From UBA6136 sp044350805 (GTDB lineage Bacteria > Pseudomonadota > Gammaproteobacteria > Methylococcales > Methylococcaceae): a stretch of 64,000 nucleotides of DNA. The notes beneath the pieces are model-generated. The model searched no databases. It saw only the letters and a list, made by a program, of their open reading frames with translations, and was not told the DNA's origin. The position numbers and the translations under genes were made by a program. Position 1 is the first letter of the stretch. Each line of letters begins with the position of its first letter. The DNA lies in NCBI GenBank assembly GCA_044350805.1, contig JBILGU010000014.1, forward strand, positions 10,694 to 74,693, written 5' to 3'. Shown piece after piece: positions 8,645 through 16,725 of the stretch.

Positions 8645-9550
8645 CTATCTCAGGTGCATCTTGTCGATCAGTTTGAGGAATCGCTGGTAGCGTGCTTTGT
8701 GAATGGCGCCGGACGCAGCCGCTTCTCGCACGGCACATCCCATATCCTCTCGGTGCCGACAGTCATTGAAGCGACACTGATCGAGAAACGGTCGAAATTC
8801 AACATAACCTGATGCCAGTTGTTCGGCATTCATCTCCGCCAGGCCGAACACGGCAACGCCGGGGCTGTCGATGAGGTCGCCTCCGTCGGGAAGATGATAG
8901 AGCATGGCCGCAGTGGTCGTATGACGACCCAGGCCTGCTTTCTCTGAGAGCTCCCGGGTTCTCAGGTTCTTGCCGGGAAGGAGCGCATTGGTCAGGGAGG
9001 ATTTGCCGACCCCGGATTGTCCCGAAAGCATGCTGATTTTGCCCTTGAGAGCGGCCCGAAGTTGATCCAGCCCCTCTTCGGTCCGGGCGCTGACCGGATA
9101 ACAGGCGTACCCCATCTCGCGGTAATGCGCCATTTCATAATCGAGTTGGGCGCGGTCCGTCAGGCGGTCAATCTTGTTGATGACGATGGCAAGATTGATC
9201 CCGCGGTGGGCTGCGGCGGCAGTGTATTGGTCCACCAAGAGCCAGTCCGGTTCAGGCTCCGGAGCTACAACCACCAGAACCTGATCCAGATTGGCAGCCA
9301 CCGGCCGGACTCGGCCGGCATGTGCCGGTCGGGTCAGGACGCTTTTGCGCTCGAGAATGGATTCGACCCGGCCCAAGCCTTCCCCGGCCGCGATAAAGAG
9401 AACCCGATCCCCGACCGCAATGGCGCCGACCTGGCGCCGGGTCTGACACAGGCGAATCTCGCCATGAGCATCCTCAACGGCCAAGGCTTGCCCCAGATGG
9501 CTTAGAACCAGCCCCTCATGAGGGGTGTCCGGATCGCTCGAGGATGCCAT
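8645..9550 (-). CDS. rsgA: Ribosome small subunit-dependent GTPase A
   Basis: RsgA is a circularly permuted GTPase that checks late 30S subunit maturation. The 301-residue protein has an OB-fold start, then the G4 motif (VINKIDRL), followed by the P-loop GQSGVGKSSLTNALLPG and G3 DSPG. The C-terminal zinc site is CRFNDCRHREDMGC. The order G4-G1-G3 shows the permutation. It is transcribed toward the 8603-8634 terminator, 24 bases after the M48 protease gene and probably with it. Confidence 0.95.
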   Translation of the reverse strand: MASSSDPDTPHEGLVLSHLGQALAVEDAHGEIRLCQTRRQVGAIAVGDRVLFIAAGEGLGRVESILERKSVLTRPAHAGRVRPVAANLDQVLVVVAPEPEPDWLLVDQYTAAAAHRGINLAIVINKIDRLTDRAQLDYEMAHYREMGYACYPVSARTEEGLDQLRAALKGKISMLSGQSGVGKSSLTNALLPGKNLRTRELSEKAGLGRHTTTAAMLYHLPDGGDLIDSPGVAVFGLAEMNAEQLASGYVEFRPFLDQCRFNDCRHREDMGCAVREAAASGAIHKARYQRFLKLIDKMHLR

Positions 9551-9574
9551 CTTGGGGATCGGATGCTGACGGAT

Positions 9575-10816
9575 TTATCTTGCGCGGTTGAGATGATCGA
9601 TGCGAATGGCCGCCGGAGGATGGCTATAGTGGAATGCCGCATACAGGGGATCTGGCGTCAGCGTGCTGGCATTCTCCCGATAAAGTTTGACCAGTGCGCT
9701 GACCAGATGGCGCGCCTCGGTGTGCGATGAGGCGAAGTCATCGGCTTCAAACTCGAAACGCCTTTGAAAGGCCGCCATCAGGGGCTTGAGAAAGACGGTA
9801 AAGACCGGTGCCGTCAGCATGAAAAGGAGGAGGGCAGGTGCGGCCCCTGGCGTGGGTACACCGAGTCCTTCAAAGAACCAGGGCTCCTGGCTCACCCAGC
9901 CGAGAACGGCAAAGCCGATCAGGCTCAAAAGGGAACTGGTCATCAACATCTTGATGACATGACGGCATTTGAAGTGGCCGAGCTCATGGGCCAAAACAGC
10001 TTCCAGTTCGTCATGCTCGAGGGAGTCGACCAGGGTGTCAAAAAAAACGATTCGCTTGCTGGCGCCGACACCGGTGAAATAGGCGTTTCCGTGACCGGAG
10101 CGCTTTGAGCCATCCATGACGAAAATCCCCTTGCTCTGGAAGCCGCAACGATCAAGCAGGGATTCGATTCGGGACCTGAGTTCAGGATCGGGTAGGGGAG
10201 TGAATTTGTTGAAAAGAGGGGCGATCAGGGTGGGATAGGCCCAGCTCATGAGGATTGAAAAACTGATCAGGATGCTCCAGGCCAAAAGCCACCAATAGGC
10301 GCCGGTACTTTCCATGACCCAAAGGATCAGCGCAATCAGGGGTGCGCCCATGACAAAGCTGAGCAGCGTCTGAAGGACAAGGTCCTTCAAAAATTGCGGC
10401 ACCTGGGTCTTGTTGAATCCGTAGCGTTCCTCGATGACGAAGGTTTGGTAGAAGCTGATGGGCAGTTCAATTAGCTGGGCGACCAGAAGAGTGGTCAGGA
10501 TCATGCCCACACCCTTGGCGATAGGACCCAGTTCGAATCCTTCCCAGAGCCCCTGGATCCAGGCAATTCCGCCTCCCAGGGTGAAAACGAGCAGGACCCC
10601 TACGCCCAAAATGCGGTCAAAGTCCGCCAGTCGCGCCTTATCAACCGTATAGTCGGCCGCTTTCTGGTGTGCCTCGTGGGTGATGCTTTCCTGAAAAGCG
10701 GAAGGGACTTTATTTCGGTTGAGAAGGACATGCTGGACGTGTCGGCGCGACAGCCAAAACTCGACCAGAAAGGACACGGCTAGGGCGATCAGAAACAAAA
10801 CAGTAAAATCATTCAT
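9575..10816 (-). CDS. M48 family membrane metallopeptidase (Ste24/CAAX protease 1-like)
   Basis: A 413-residue integral membrane zinc protease. The N-terminal helix FTVLFLIALAVSFLVEFWL is followed by several more. The zinc motif is HELGHFKCRH (HExxH), and the downstream metal-ligand Glu is probably in RRFEFEADDFA. Such proteins resemble the eukaryotic CAAX protease Ste24. In bacteria, roles in membrane protein quality control are suggested. An in-frame ATG at 10855 has a better ribosome site (AGGGGG) and would add 13 residues. I prefer 10816 because family members begin just before the first helix, but the choice is open. Confidence 0.9.
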   Translation of the reverse strand: MNDFTVLFLIALAVSFLVEFWLSRRHVQHVLLNRNKVPSAFQESITHEAHQKAADYTVDKARLADFDRILGVGVLLVFTLGGGIAWIQGLWEGFELGPIAKGVGMILTTLLVAQLIELPISFYQTFVIEERYGFNKTQVPQFLKDLVLQTLLSFVMGAPLIALILWVMESTGAYWWLLAWSILISFSILMSWAYPTLIAPLFNKFTPLPDPELRSRIESLLDRCGFQSKGIFVMDGSKRSGHGNAYFTGVGASKRIVFFDTLVDSLEHDELEAVLAHELGHFKCRHVIKMLMTSSLLSLIGFAVLGWVSQEPWFFEGLGVPTPGAAPALLLFMLTAPVFTVFLKPLMAAFQRRFEFEADDFASSHTEARHLVSALVKLYRENASTLTPDPLYAAFHYSHPPAAIRIDHLNRAR

Positions 10817-10910
10817 CGTTTTCTTTTCCCGGCACAGGGTGCCTTTTTGTGTCATCCGGGCCCCCTTGAGGGGAGCACCGGTCTTGTTCTACCTACTGTG
10901 ACTCTAAATC

Positions 10911-11456
10911 ATGCCCCTAAATTCCCGAAACCTGATCTGGATCGATCTTGAAATGACCGGACTCAACCCTTTGACGGACGTCATCCTCGAGATTGCGACC
11001 CTCGTCACGGATGCTGACCTCCATATCCTCGCGGAGGGGCCTGAGTTGGCGATCCATCAGCCAAAGGCCGCTCTGGACGCCATGGATGAGTGGAATCAGA
11101 CGCATCATGGTCGGTCAGGACTGATCGATCGGGTGCTTTCCAGCACCGTTTCGATTGAGGACGCCGAGCAACAAACAATCACTTTCCTGAAGGATTGGGT
11201 TCCAGAAGGGGTCTCCCCCATTTGTGGCAACAGTATCTGTCAGGATCGCCGTTTCTTGGCTCAGGGGATGCCCCGGCTGGAAAAATATTTCCACTACCGC
11301 AATCTCGATGTCTCGACCCTCAAGGAACTGACCGCCCGATGGGCTCCGGAAATCGCTCAAGGGGTTCAAAAGACCGGGCGTCACCGAGCGTTGGATGATA
11401 TCCGGGAATCCATCGAGGAACTGCGCTACTACCGTCAGCACATCCTCAAGATCTAG
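10911..11456 (+). CDS. orn: Oligoribonuclease
   Basis: Orn degrades RNA dinucleotides and other very short oligos, including pGpG from c-di-GMP turnover. The 181-residue protein shows the DEDDh set: IWIDLEMTGL at the start, the ICGNSICQDRRFL segment, and HRALDDIRESIEELRYY at the end. The beta/gamma/actino distribution of orn fits the host. It is divergent from the M48 gene and convergent with the small zinc-ribbon gene. Confidence 0.96.
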   Translation: MPLNSRNLIWIDLEMTGLNPLTDVILEIATLVTDADLHILAEGPELAIHQPKAALDAMDEWNQTHHGRSGLIDRVLSSTVSIEDAEQQTITFLKDWVPEGVSPICGNSICQDRRFLAQGMPRLEKYFHYRNLDVSTLKELTARWAPEIAQGVQKTGRHRALDDIRESIEELRYYRQHILKI

Positions 11457-11469
11457 GGGTCTCCCGTCC

Positions 11470-11658
11470 TTAAAGTCCCGCGATAATTGCAATCAGCAAA
11501 AGCAGCATCACGACCCCGATGGTCACAAACATGGTGAACCAACTCCAGCCGGAGGTTTCCCTCTCGACGGGTTCTACGCTGTCGTGAATCGGGGTTCCGC
11601 AATTGCTGCAGATCACCGCTTTATCCTTAACTTCATGTCCACAGTGGCGGCAGTACAT
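11470..11658 (-). CDS. Small zinc-ribbon, single-pass membrane protein
   Basis: A 62-residue protein. The N-terminus has two CxxC knuckles (YCRHCGHEVKDKAVICSNCG), as in zinc_ribbon_2 proteins. After a short polar linker a hydrophobic helix (FTMFVTIGVVMLLLLIAIIAGL) runs to the C-terminus. It looks tail-anchored with the zinc ribbon in the cytoplasm. I do not recognise a function. Confidence 0.72.
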   Translation of the reverse strand: MYCRHCGHEVKDKAVICSNCGTPIHDSVEPVERETSGWSWFTMFVTIGVVMLLLLIAIIAGL

Positions 11659-11915
11659 CAGTAGCCTCTTCGGGTTCAGGTTTTGCCGACGTTCGGCGTC
11701 CAGGTCCTATTGCCCGAAGAGCATAGCGGAAGCCGTGAACGGTTTCCATTTTGGATGGTCGAAACGCGACGTTCGGTCTGGGTTCACAGTTATTGGAGAC
11801 AGCCTAGCTGCCATTATGTGAGAATGGCGCGTCTTTTGTGCTGTGAGGATTCCTGAGAGGGGTTCCGACCCAAGCACCGCACAAAATTTGTCCACATCAA
11901 AGAGAGAGTCACAAG

Positions 11916-12254
11916 ATGAATAAGACCACGATGACGACCCTGATTGGTGCCGCTGTAGCATCTACGCTGGCCGGATCTGCCCAGGCTTCGGAAAATCCCT
12001 TTGCCCTTAAGGAACTCGCCAGCGGTTACGTCCAGCTGGCCGAAGCCGGCAAGGACGGCAAAGAAATGGTTTGTGGCGAAGGCAAGTGCGGTGGCGCCAA
12101 GATGAATTCTGGCAGCATGAACTGCGGAGCCATGATGCAGAAGGCTCCGGCAGAGCCCCAGAAGGCGATGGAAGGCAAGTGCGCCGGGATGAACATGGGC
12201 GGACAGGCACCGGCAGCTCCTGCGGCCCCGGCTGCGCCTCAGCAGGCTAAGTAA
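11916..12254 (+). CDS. Bufferin/HvfA-type Cys-rich secreted precursor peptide
   Basis: A 112-residue precursor. A Sec-type signal peptide ends near ASTLAGSAQA (residues 15-24). The mature part has four Cys: one in MVCGEG, one in EGKCGG, one in MNCGAMM and one in MEGKCAG. Two of them are in the EGKC context that defines HvfA/GigA-type precursors. The tail is an Ala-Pro repeat (APAAPAAPAAP). It is followed by DUF692 and DUF2063 genes, the usual modification pair. By family knowledge, DUF692 enzymes convert Cys in such precursors into oxazolone/thioamide or thiooxazole groups that bind copper. Copper binding here is inference. The ribosome site is agagag, ten bases upstream. Confidence 0.82.
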   Translation: MNKTTMTTLIGAAVASTLAGSAQASENPFALKELASGYVQLAEAGKDGKEMVCGEGKCGGAKMNSGSMNCGAMMQKAPAEPQKAMEGKCAGMNMGGQAPAAPAAPAAPQQAK

Positions 12255-12281
12255 GCCGCTCTCGGATTGCCCGTTCGGCCC

Positions 12282-13133
12282 ATGACATCCGGTCACTCCC
12301 GGCACCTTCAGGGTGTCGGGCTTGGGCTCAGGCGAGTCCATCTGGATGATTTTGCCGAGCGGGAATCCCTCCCGGTCGATTTCCTTGAAATCGCGCCGGA
12401 AAATTGGATGCGGGTGGGCGGCCGACTGGGTCGCCTCTTTCGACATCTGACAGAGCGATATCCCTTTGTCGCTCATGGTCTTTCCCTCTCCCTCGGAAGC
12501 CAAGATCCCCTGGATATCGGCTTCATCACTGAACTTCGCGCATTTATCGAGCATCACGGCATCCTGGGATACAGCGAGCACTTGAGCTACTGCAGCGACC
12601 AGGGCCATCTCTATGACTTGATGCCGATTCCTTTTACCGAAGAGGCCATCCAGCATGTGGCCCGTCGAATTCGGACGACCCAGGACATTTTGGGGCGCAG
12701 GATTGCCATCGAAAATGTGTCCTACTATGCGGCGCCGGGTCAACTCATGGACGAAGCTGAATTCATCCGAGGAGTGCTTGAAGAAGCCGACTGTGGCCTC
12801 CTTCTGGACGTCAACAATGTCTATGTCAACAGCATCAATCATCGCTATGACGCCCAAAAATTCTTGGCCGGGATGCCGGTCGAGCGAATTGTGGGGCTTC
12901 ATGTTGCGGGGCACTACGTTGAGTCCGAGGATCTGCTCATCGATACCCACGGCGCTCCCTTGGTCGATCCGGTCTGGACCTTGCTGGATGAGGTTTACAG
13001 TGCCATGGGTCTTTTCCCGACCTTGCTTGAGCGTGACTTCAATCTTCCACCTTTGGACGAGTTGTTGCTCGAGGTGACCTCCATCCGCAAGGTGCAGATG
13101 CGGCATACGCTGTCTGAGAAGCAGGCCTCATGA
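12282..13133 (+). CDS. DUF692 multinuclear non-heme iron oxygenase (BufB/HvfB-type)
   Basis: A 283-residue TIM-barrel enzyme of the MNIO (DUF692) family, which uses two or three iron ions to modify Cys residues of peptides. Likely metal ligands sit in conserved strands: LEIAPENWM, VAHGLSLSLGS, YSEHLSYCS, IAIENVSYYA, LLLDVNNVYVNSINH, GLHVAGHY, DTHGAPL and LLERDFNLP. A TTG at 12267 is in frame, but the ATG at 12282 is the simpler start. The gene begins 27 bases after the precursor and overlaps the DUF2063 gene by four bases. The substrate is most likely the preceding EGKC peptide. Confidence 0.92.
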   Translation: MTSGHSRHLQGVGLGLRRVHLDDFAERESLPVDFLEIAPENWMRVGGRLGRLFRHLTERYPFVAHGLSLSLGSQDPLDIGFITELRAFIEHHGILGYSEHLSYCSDQGHLYDLMPIPFTEEAIQHVARRIRTTQDILGRRIAIENVSYYAAPGQLMDEAEFIRGVLEEADCGLLLDVNNVYVNSINHRYDAQKFLAGMPVERIVGLHVAGHYVESEDLLIDTHGAPLVDPVWTLLDEVYSAMGLFPTLLERDFNLPPLDELLLEVTSIRKVQMRHTLSEKQAS

Positions 13134-13903
13134 GTGCCCCCTCGCTCAGCGAAATCCAAAAGGCCTTTGCAGCCCATATCCGGAATCCGGAGGCTGTGCC
13201 TGAACCTTCCGATGTGCGGCCTGAGCGCATGAAGGTGTATCGCGAGCTTTTTTTTAACAATGTCGAAAGTTTCCTGAGCACGGGTTTTCCCGTACTGCAC
13301 GCCATTCTTGAAGGGCCGCGATGGTCTTCCTTGGTCAGGGATTTTTTTCGCGAACACGTGGCCGCAACACCCCTTTTTGTGGAGATTGCGGGCGAATTTG
13401 TCAGCTATATGGCATCGGAGCGGGGTGCGCGTCCCGGGGACTTGCCCTTTCTGAGGGAGTTGGCCCATTACGAGTGGGTTGAGCTGGCCCTTTCCGTTCG
13501 GGAGGCCGAACCTCCCCCCCTGGATCCCCGCTTCGTTGAGGATCCCCTGAGATTTGGTTCCAGACTCTCGGAGGTGGCCTGGTTGTTGAGTTATCCCTTC
13601 CCGGTCCAAACCATCGGTCCAGATCACCAGCCTCAGAAAGCCAACGAACATCCGGTCCATCTTCTGGTCTACCGGGGGCGGGATGAGCGGGTTCATTTTC
13701 TTGAGTTGAACCCCGTCACCCATTGCCTTCTTGCCAACCTGGAATCCTCCGGGGAGAGTCGCCTTGATGAGCTCCTGGGCCAGTTGGCCATGGACATCGG
13801 TCATGCGGATGCTGCCAAGGTACAGACCTTTGGCGCTGACTTGATGCGGGATCTCCACCAGAAAGGCGCTGTTGCCCCAAAAGCACCCTCCCAGTCCCTC
13901 TAA
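13130..13903 (+). CDS. DUF2063 putative DNA-binding-domain protein (BufC/HvfC-type partner)
   Basis: A 257-residue protein starting with SLSEIQKAFAAHIRNPE and ERMKVYRELFFNNVESFLSTGFPVL, the DUF2063 N-terminal domain. Its old name suggests DNA binding. In MNIO systems it instead acts as the partner that delivers the precursor to the oxygenase. The C-terminal half (YPFPVQTI ... VHLLVYRGRDERVHF) matches HvfC-like proteins. It is coupled to the DUF692 gene by an ATGA overlap. The DoxX-type membrane gene that often completes hvf/gig operons is absent; ntrB comes next. Confidence 0.87.
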   Translation: MSAPSLSEIQKAFAAHIRNPEAVPEPSDVRPERMKVYRELFFNNVESFLSTGFPVLHAILEGPRWSSLVRDFFREHVAATPLFVEIAGEFVSYMASERGARPGDLPFLRELAHYEWVELALSVREAEPPPLDPRFVEDPLRFGSRLSEVAWLLSYPFPVQTIGPDHQPQKANEHPVHLLVYRGRDERVHFLELNPVTHCLLANLESSGESRLDELLGQLAMDIGHADAAKVQTFGADLMRDLHQKGAVAPKAPSQSL

Positions 13904-13946
13904 TTCCTCTTCTGCTCCATTTTGGGGCGTTTTTATCTCGCTATTT

Positions 13947-13963
13947 CGCACCACTTGAGTGCA
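13947..13963 (+). promoter_or_regulatory. Putative NtrC-binding site upstream of ntrBC
   Basis: The 17-base site CGCACC-ACTTG-AGTGCA matches the dyad TGCACC-N5-GGTGCA with one mismatch in each half. It lies 81 bases before the ntrB start, which fits autoregulation of ntrBC. The match is by eye and no sigma-54 promoter was found beside it. Confidence 0.5.
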
Positions 13964-14043
13964 TCATGGGGTCGTCCGTCGATTGCCCAGAGACAGGGGG
14001 TCGGTTTTCCCTGCTCTGGCCTCTTTATTGCTTGTGAGTCGAC

Positions 14044-15126
14044 ATGAGCGCGAACCTCCCGATCAATCAAAATCCCAAGATTCTGGATCACCTGACCGAT
14101 GCTGTTCTGGTTTTCGATACCGGAAATCGGCTGATTTACATCAATTCGGCCGGGGAAATGCTCTTCGCTGTCAGTGCCCGCCAGGTTCAGGGGATGCGGG
14201 CCCGTTCTATTTTTGGCCTGAGCGATCGCTCCATTGAGGCCGACTTCAAGCGGGCAATTCTTCGCGGCGAAACACTGACCAAGCGAAACCTGACCTTGGG
14301 GACGCCCTCGCAGCCAGTGACCGTGAATCTGACCGTCGTGCCGGTTCAGGAGGACGGTCAGACGGACATGGTGCTGGTTCAAATTGAACAGCTGGATCGG
14401 CATCTTCGCATCTCGATGGAGGAGCAGATCCTCGCCCAACAGAACGCAGGACGGATGTTGCTGCGCGGACTCGCTCACGAAATCAAAAATCCCCTGGGGG
14501 GGATTCGGGGAGCCGCCCAGCTGCTGGAGCGAGAGCTTCCCGATGCGGATCTTCGCGAATACACCCGCATCATCATGGATGAATCCGATCGTTTGCAGTC
14601 GCTGGTGGACCGGATGCTCGGCCCCAATAAGCCACTGACGATGGAGTCCATCAATATTCACAAGATTCTTGAGCGCGTTCGCCAATTGGTGCAGGTCGAA
14701 GCGCCGGCCGGGGTCATCATCGATCGCGACTATGACCCCAGTATCCCCTCGGTCATGGGGGATGGTGATCTGCTGATCCAGGCCATCTTGAATATTGTCC
14801 GTAACGCTGCTCAAGCGGTCGGGGTCCGGGGCCGGATCCAGATCAAAACCCGGATTGATCGCCAGGTCACCATTGGCCATCGACGCAATCGCATGGCCGT
14901 CAAAATCGAGGTCCATGACGATGGTCCGGGGATTCCGCCGGGGTTGATGGGGCAAATCTTCTATCCCATGGTCACCGGCCGGGCAGAGGGCACGGGCCTG
15001 GGTCTTTCGATTGCTCAATCGCTCATCAATCAGCATGGCGGACTGATCGAGTGCACGAGCGAACCCGGTCATACCGTTTTTTCTATTTACTTGCCGTTGG
15101 AGCTTGCTCATGAACAAGGTGGATGA
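14044..15126 (+). CDS. glnL: Nitrogen regulation sensor histidine kinase NtrB
   Basis: NtrB (GlnL) is a soluble kinase that phosphorylates NtrC under nitrogen limitation and is controlled by PII. The 360-residue protein has an N-terminal PAS domain (about residues 15-120), the phospho-acceptor His in LAHEIKNPLGGIRGAAQLL, the N-box ILNIVRNAAQAV, and the ATP-lid motifs DDGPGIPPG and GTGLGLSIAQ. No membrane helix is seen. It overlaps ntrC by 17 bases. glnA, often upstream, is not in the window. Confidence 0.95.
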   Translation: MSANLPINQNPKILDHLTDAVLVFDTGNRLIYINSAGEMLFAVSARQVQGMRARSIFGLSDRSIEADFKRAILRGETLTKRNLTLGTPSQPVTVNLTVVPVQEDGQTDMVLVQIEQLDRHLRISMEEQILAQQNAGRMLLRGLAHEIKNPLGGIRGAAQLLERELPDADLREYTRIIMDESDRLQSLVDRMLGPNKPLTMESINIHKILERVRQLVQVEAPAGVIIDRDYDPSIPSVMGDGDLLIQAILNIVRNAAQAVGVRGRIQIKTRIDRQVTIGHRRNRMAVKIEVHDDGPGIPPGLMGQIFYPMVTGRAEGTGLGLSIAQSLINQHGGLIECTSEPGHTVFSIYLPLELAHEQGG

Positions 15127-16525
15127 GGTCTGGATCGTCGACGATGATCGGTCGATCCGCTGGGTCCTTGAGAAGGCCCTGGAGAAGGCGGGCATCAAGA
15201 CGCGCAGCTTTTCGAATGCCGACCTTCTGTTGGCAGAACTGAACGGCATCATTCCAGATGCCATCATTACCGATATCCGGATGCCAGGCCTTGATGGTCT
15301 GAGTCTTCTCAAGCGAATTCAGGAAAGCTACCCCGGTCTTCCCGTCATTGTCATGACGGCCCACTCGGATCTTGAAAGTGCAGTTTCCGCATTCCATGGC
15401 GGCGCCTTTGAGTATCTCCCCAAGCCATTTGATATCGATGAGGCCGTTGACCGTGTTCAGCGGGCCTGCGCTCAGGCCCGAAATTTGAGGCTTCAGCGAG
15501 AGCCGGTGATGGCATCCGAGGCCACGCCTGAAATCATCGGCGCCGCACCTTCCATGCAGGAGGTGTTCCGTGCCATTGCCCGCTTGGCGCGCTCCCATAT
15601 CACCGTTCTGATCAATGGCGAATCGGGGACGGGCAAGGAACTGGTCGCCAAGGCACTGCATCGCCATAGCCCAAGAGCCACTCAGCCCTTCATCGCACTG
15701 AATATGGCCGCGATCCCGCGAGACCTTCTGGAGTCAGAACTGTTTGGTCATGAGCGAGGCGCCTTTACCGGTGCGCAGGCACGCAGAGCCGGGCGCTTTG
15801 AGCAGGCGGACGGCGGCACCCTCTTTCTGGATGAAATTGGGGATATGCCGGCCGAGCTTCAGACCCGCCTCCTTCGTGTGCTGGCGGATGGCGAATTTTT
15901 CCCGATCGGGGCGCATGCACCGGTGAAAGTGGATGTTCGCATTATTGCGGCAACACACCAGAATCTGGATCAACTGGTGGCCGAAGGGCGTTTCCGAGAG
16001 GATCTCTATCACCGGCTCAATGTCATTCGAATTCATTTGCCACCGCTGCGGGAGCGTCGTCAGGACATTCCGTTGCTCCTCAAGCATTTCTTGCATGAGG
16101 CCAGTCACGAAATCAAGGCGGAAACCAAAGTCCTGAGGGCCGATGTTGAGGAGTTCCTCTGCACCCTCGACTGGCCCGGCAATGTGCGCCAGCTGGAAAA
16201 TACCTGCCGTTGGATCACGGTCATGGCGGCGGGCAAGGACGTCCATCTGGATGATCTTCCGCCGGAACTCTTGCACACGGGAAAAGACCTGCCGGCCCCC
16301 CTAGGGGATGGCAATTGGCAGGATGCCCTTCGCGAATGGATTCAGGATGAGCTTCGTCAGGGCCATGTCAACATCGCCAAAGAGGCGATCGAATCGGCCG
16401 AAAGCATCCTGATCCGAACCGCTCTGGGAGCCACTCGCGGGCGCCGGCAGGAGGCTGCCAAACTCCTGGGTTATGGGCGCAACACCCTGACACGCAAGAT
16501 CGCAGAGCTCAATCTCGACGTCTGA
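15110..16525 (+). CDS. glnG: Nitrogen regulation response regulator NtrC (sigma-54 activator)
   Basis: A 471-residue sigma-54 activator. The receiver domain has the phospho-Asp in IITDIRMPGLDG (about residue 54). The AAA+ domain has Walker A GESGTGKE, the sigma-54 contact loop RGAFTGAQ and Walker B GGTLFLDEIGDMP. The C-terminal Fis-type helix-turn-helix is LLGYGRNTLTRKIAEL. The ATG at 15110 is preferred over a TTG two codons earlier. Phosphorylated by NtrB, it switches on nitrogen assimilation genes. Confidence 0.96.
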   Translation: MNKVDEVWIVDDDRSIRWVLEKALEKAGIKTRSFSNADLLLAELNGIIPDAIITDIRMPGLDGLSLLKRIQESYPGLPVIVMTAHSDLESAVSAFHGGAFEYLPKPFDIDEAVDRVQRACAQARNLRLQREPVMASEATPEIIGAAPSMQEVFRAIARLARSHITVLINGESGTGKELVAKALHRHSPRATQPFIALNMAAIPRDLLESELFGHERGAFTGAQARRAGRFEQADGGTLFLDEIGDMPAELQTRLLRVLADGEFFPIGAHAPVKVDVRIIAATHQNLDQLVAEGRFREDLYHRLNVIRIHLPPLRERRQDIPLLLKHFLHEASHEIKAETKVLRADVEEFLCTLDWPGNVRQLENTCRWITVMAAGKDVHLDDLPPELLHTGKDLPAPLGDGNWQDALREWIQDELRQGHVNIAKEAIESAESILIRTALGATRGRRQEAAKLLGYGRNTLTRKIAELNLDV

Positions 16526-16582
16526 TCGATTCGTGAAATGCGGGGTTGCCATTCTGGCCTCAAATTTGGCGGCCCCAAATGC

Positions 16583-16631
16583 GATAATGGACGCAGTTCC
16601 CTGAGGCGGGATGCGCAGTTTGCGCCTCAGG
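16583..16631 (+). promoter_or_regulatory. Probable glgP promoter -10 box and 5' leader hairpin
   Basis: A GATAAT hexamer at 16583-16588 is a good -10 box, though no clear -35 is seen. Just downstream the arms cctgaggcg (16600-16608) and cgcctcagg (16623-16631) form a nine-pair hairpin. It would lie at the very 5' end of the transcript, about 95 bases before the phosphorylase start. No T-run follows, so it is not a simple terminator. mRNA stabilisation or a regulatory role is conjecture. Confidence 0.4.
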
Positions 16632-16725
16632 TCTCAGGTGAGCGGGGTGTCAGGCCTTCAAAGGGCCGACAAGACCTTTCCGTAGCGGTCCCCTGCTGCC
16701 CTCACAGTCCAAGCCAGAAGCGATT

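Noticed and set aside
11814..13106. A 430-codon minus-strand open frame opposite the bufferin cluster
   Set aside because: It is a shadow of the DUF692 gene, with low-complexity Asp/Gln/His-rich translation and no family likeness.
13933..15312. A 459-codon minus-strand frame opposite ntrB
   Set aside because: The plus strand encodes a clear NtrB; the reverse frame has no recognisable domain.
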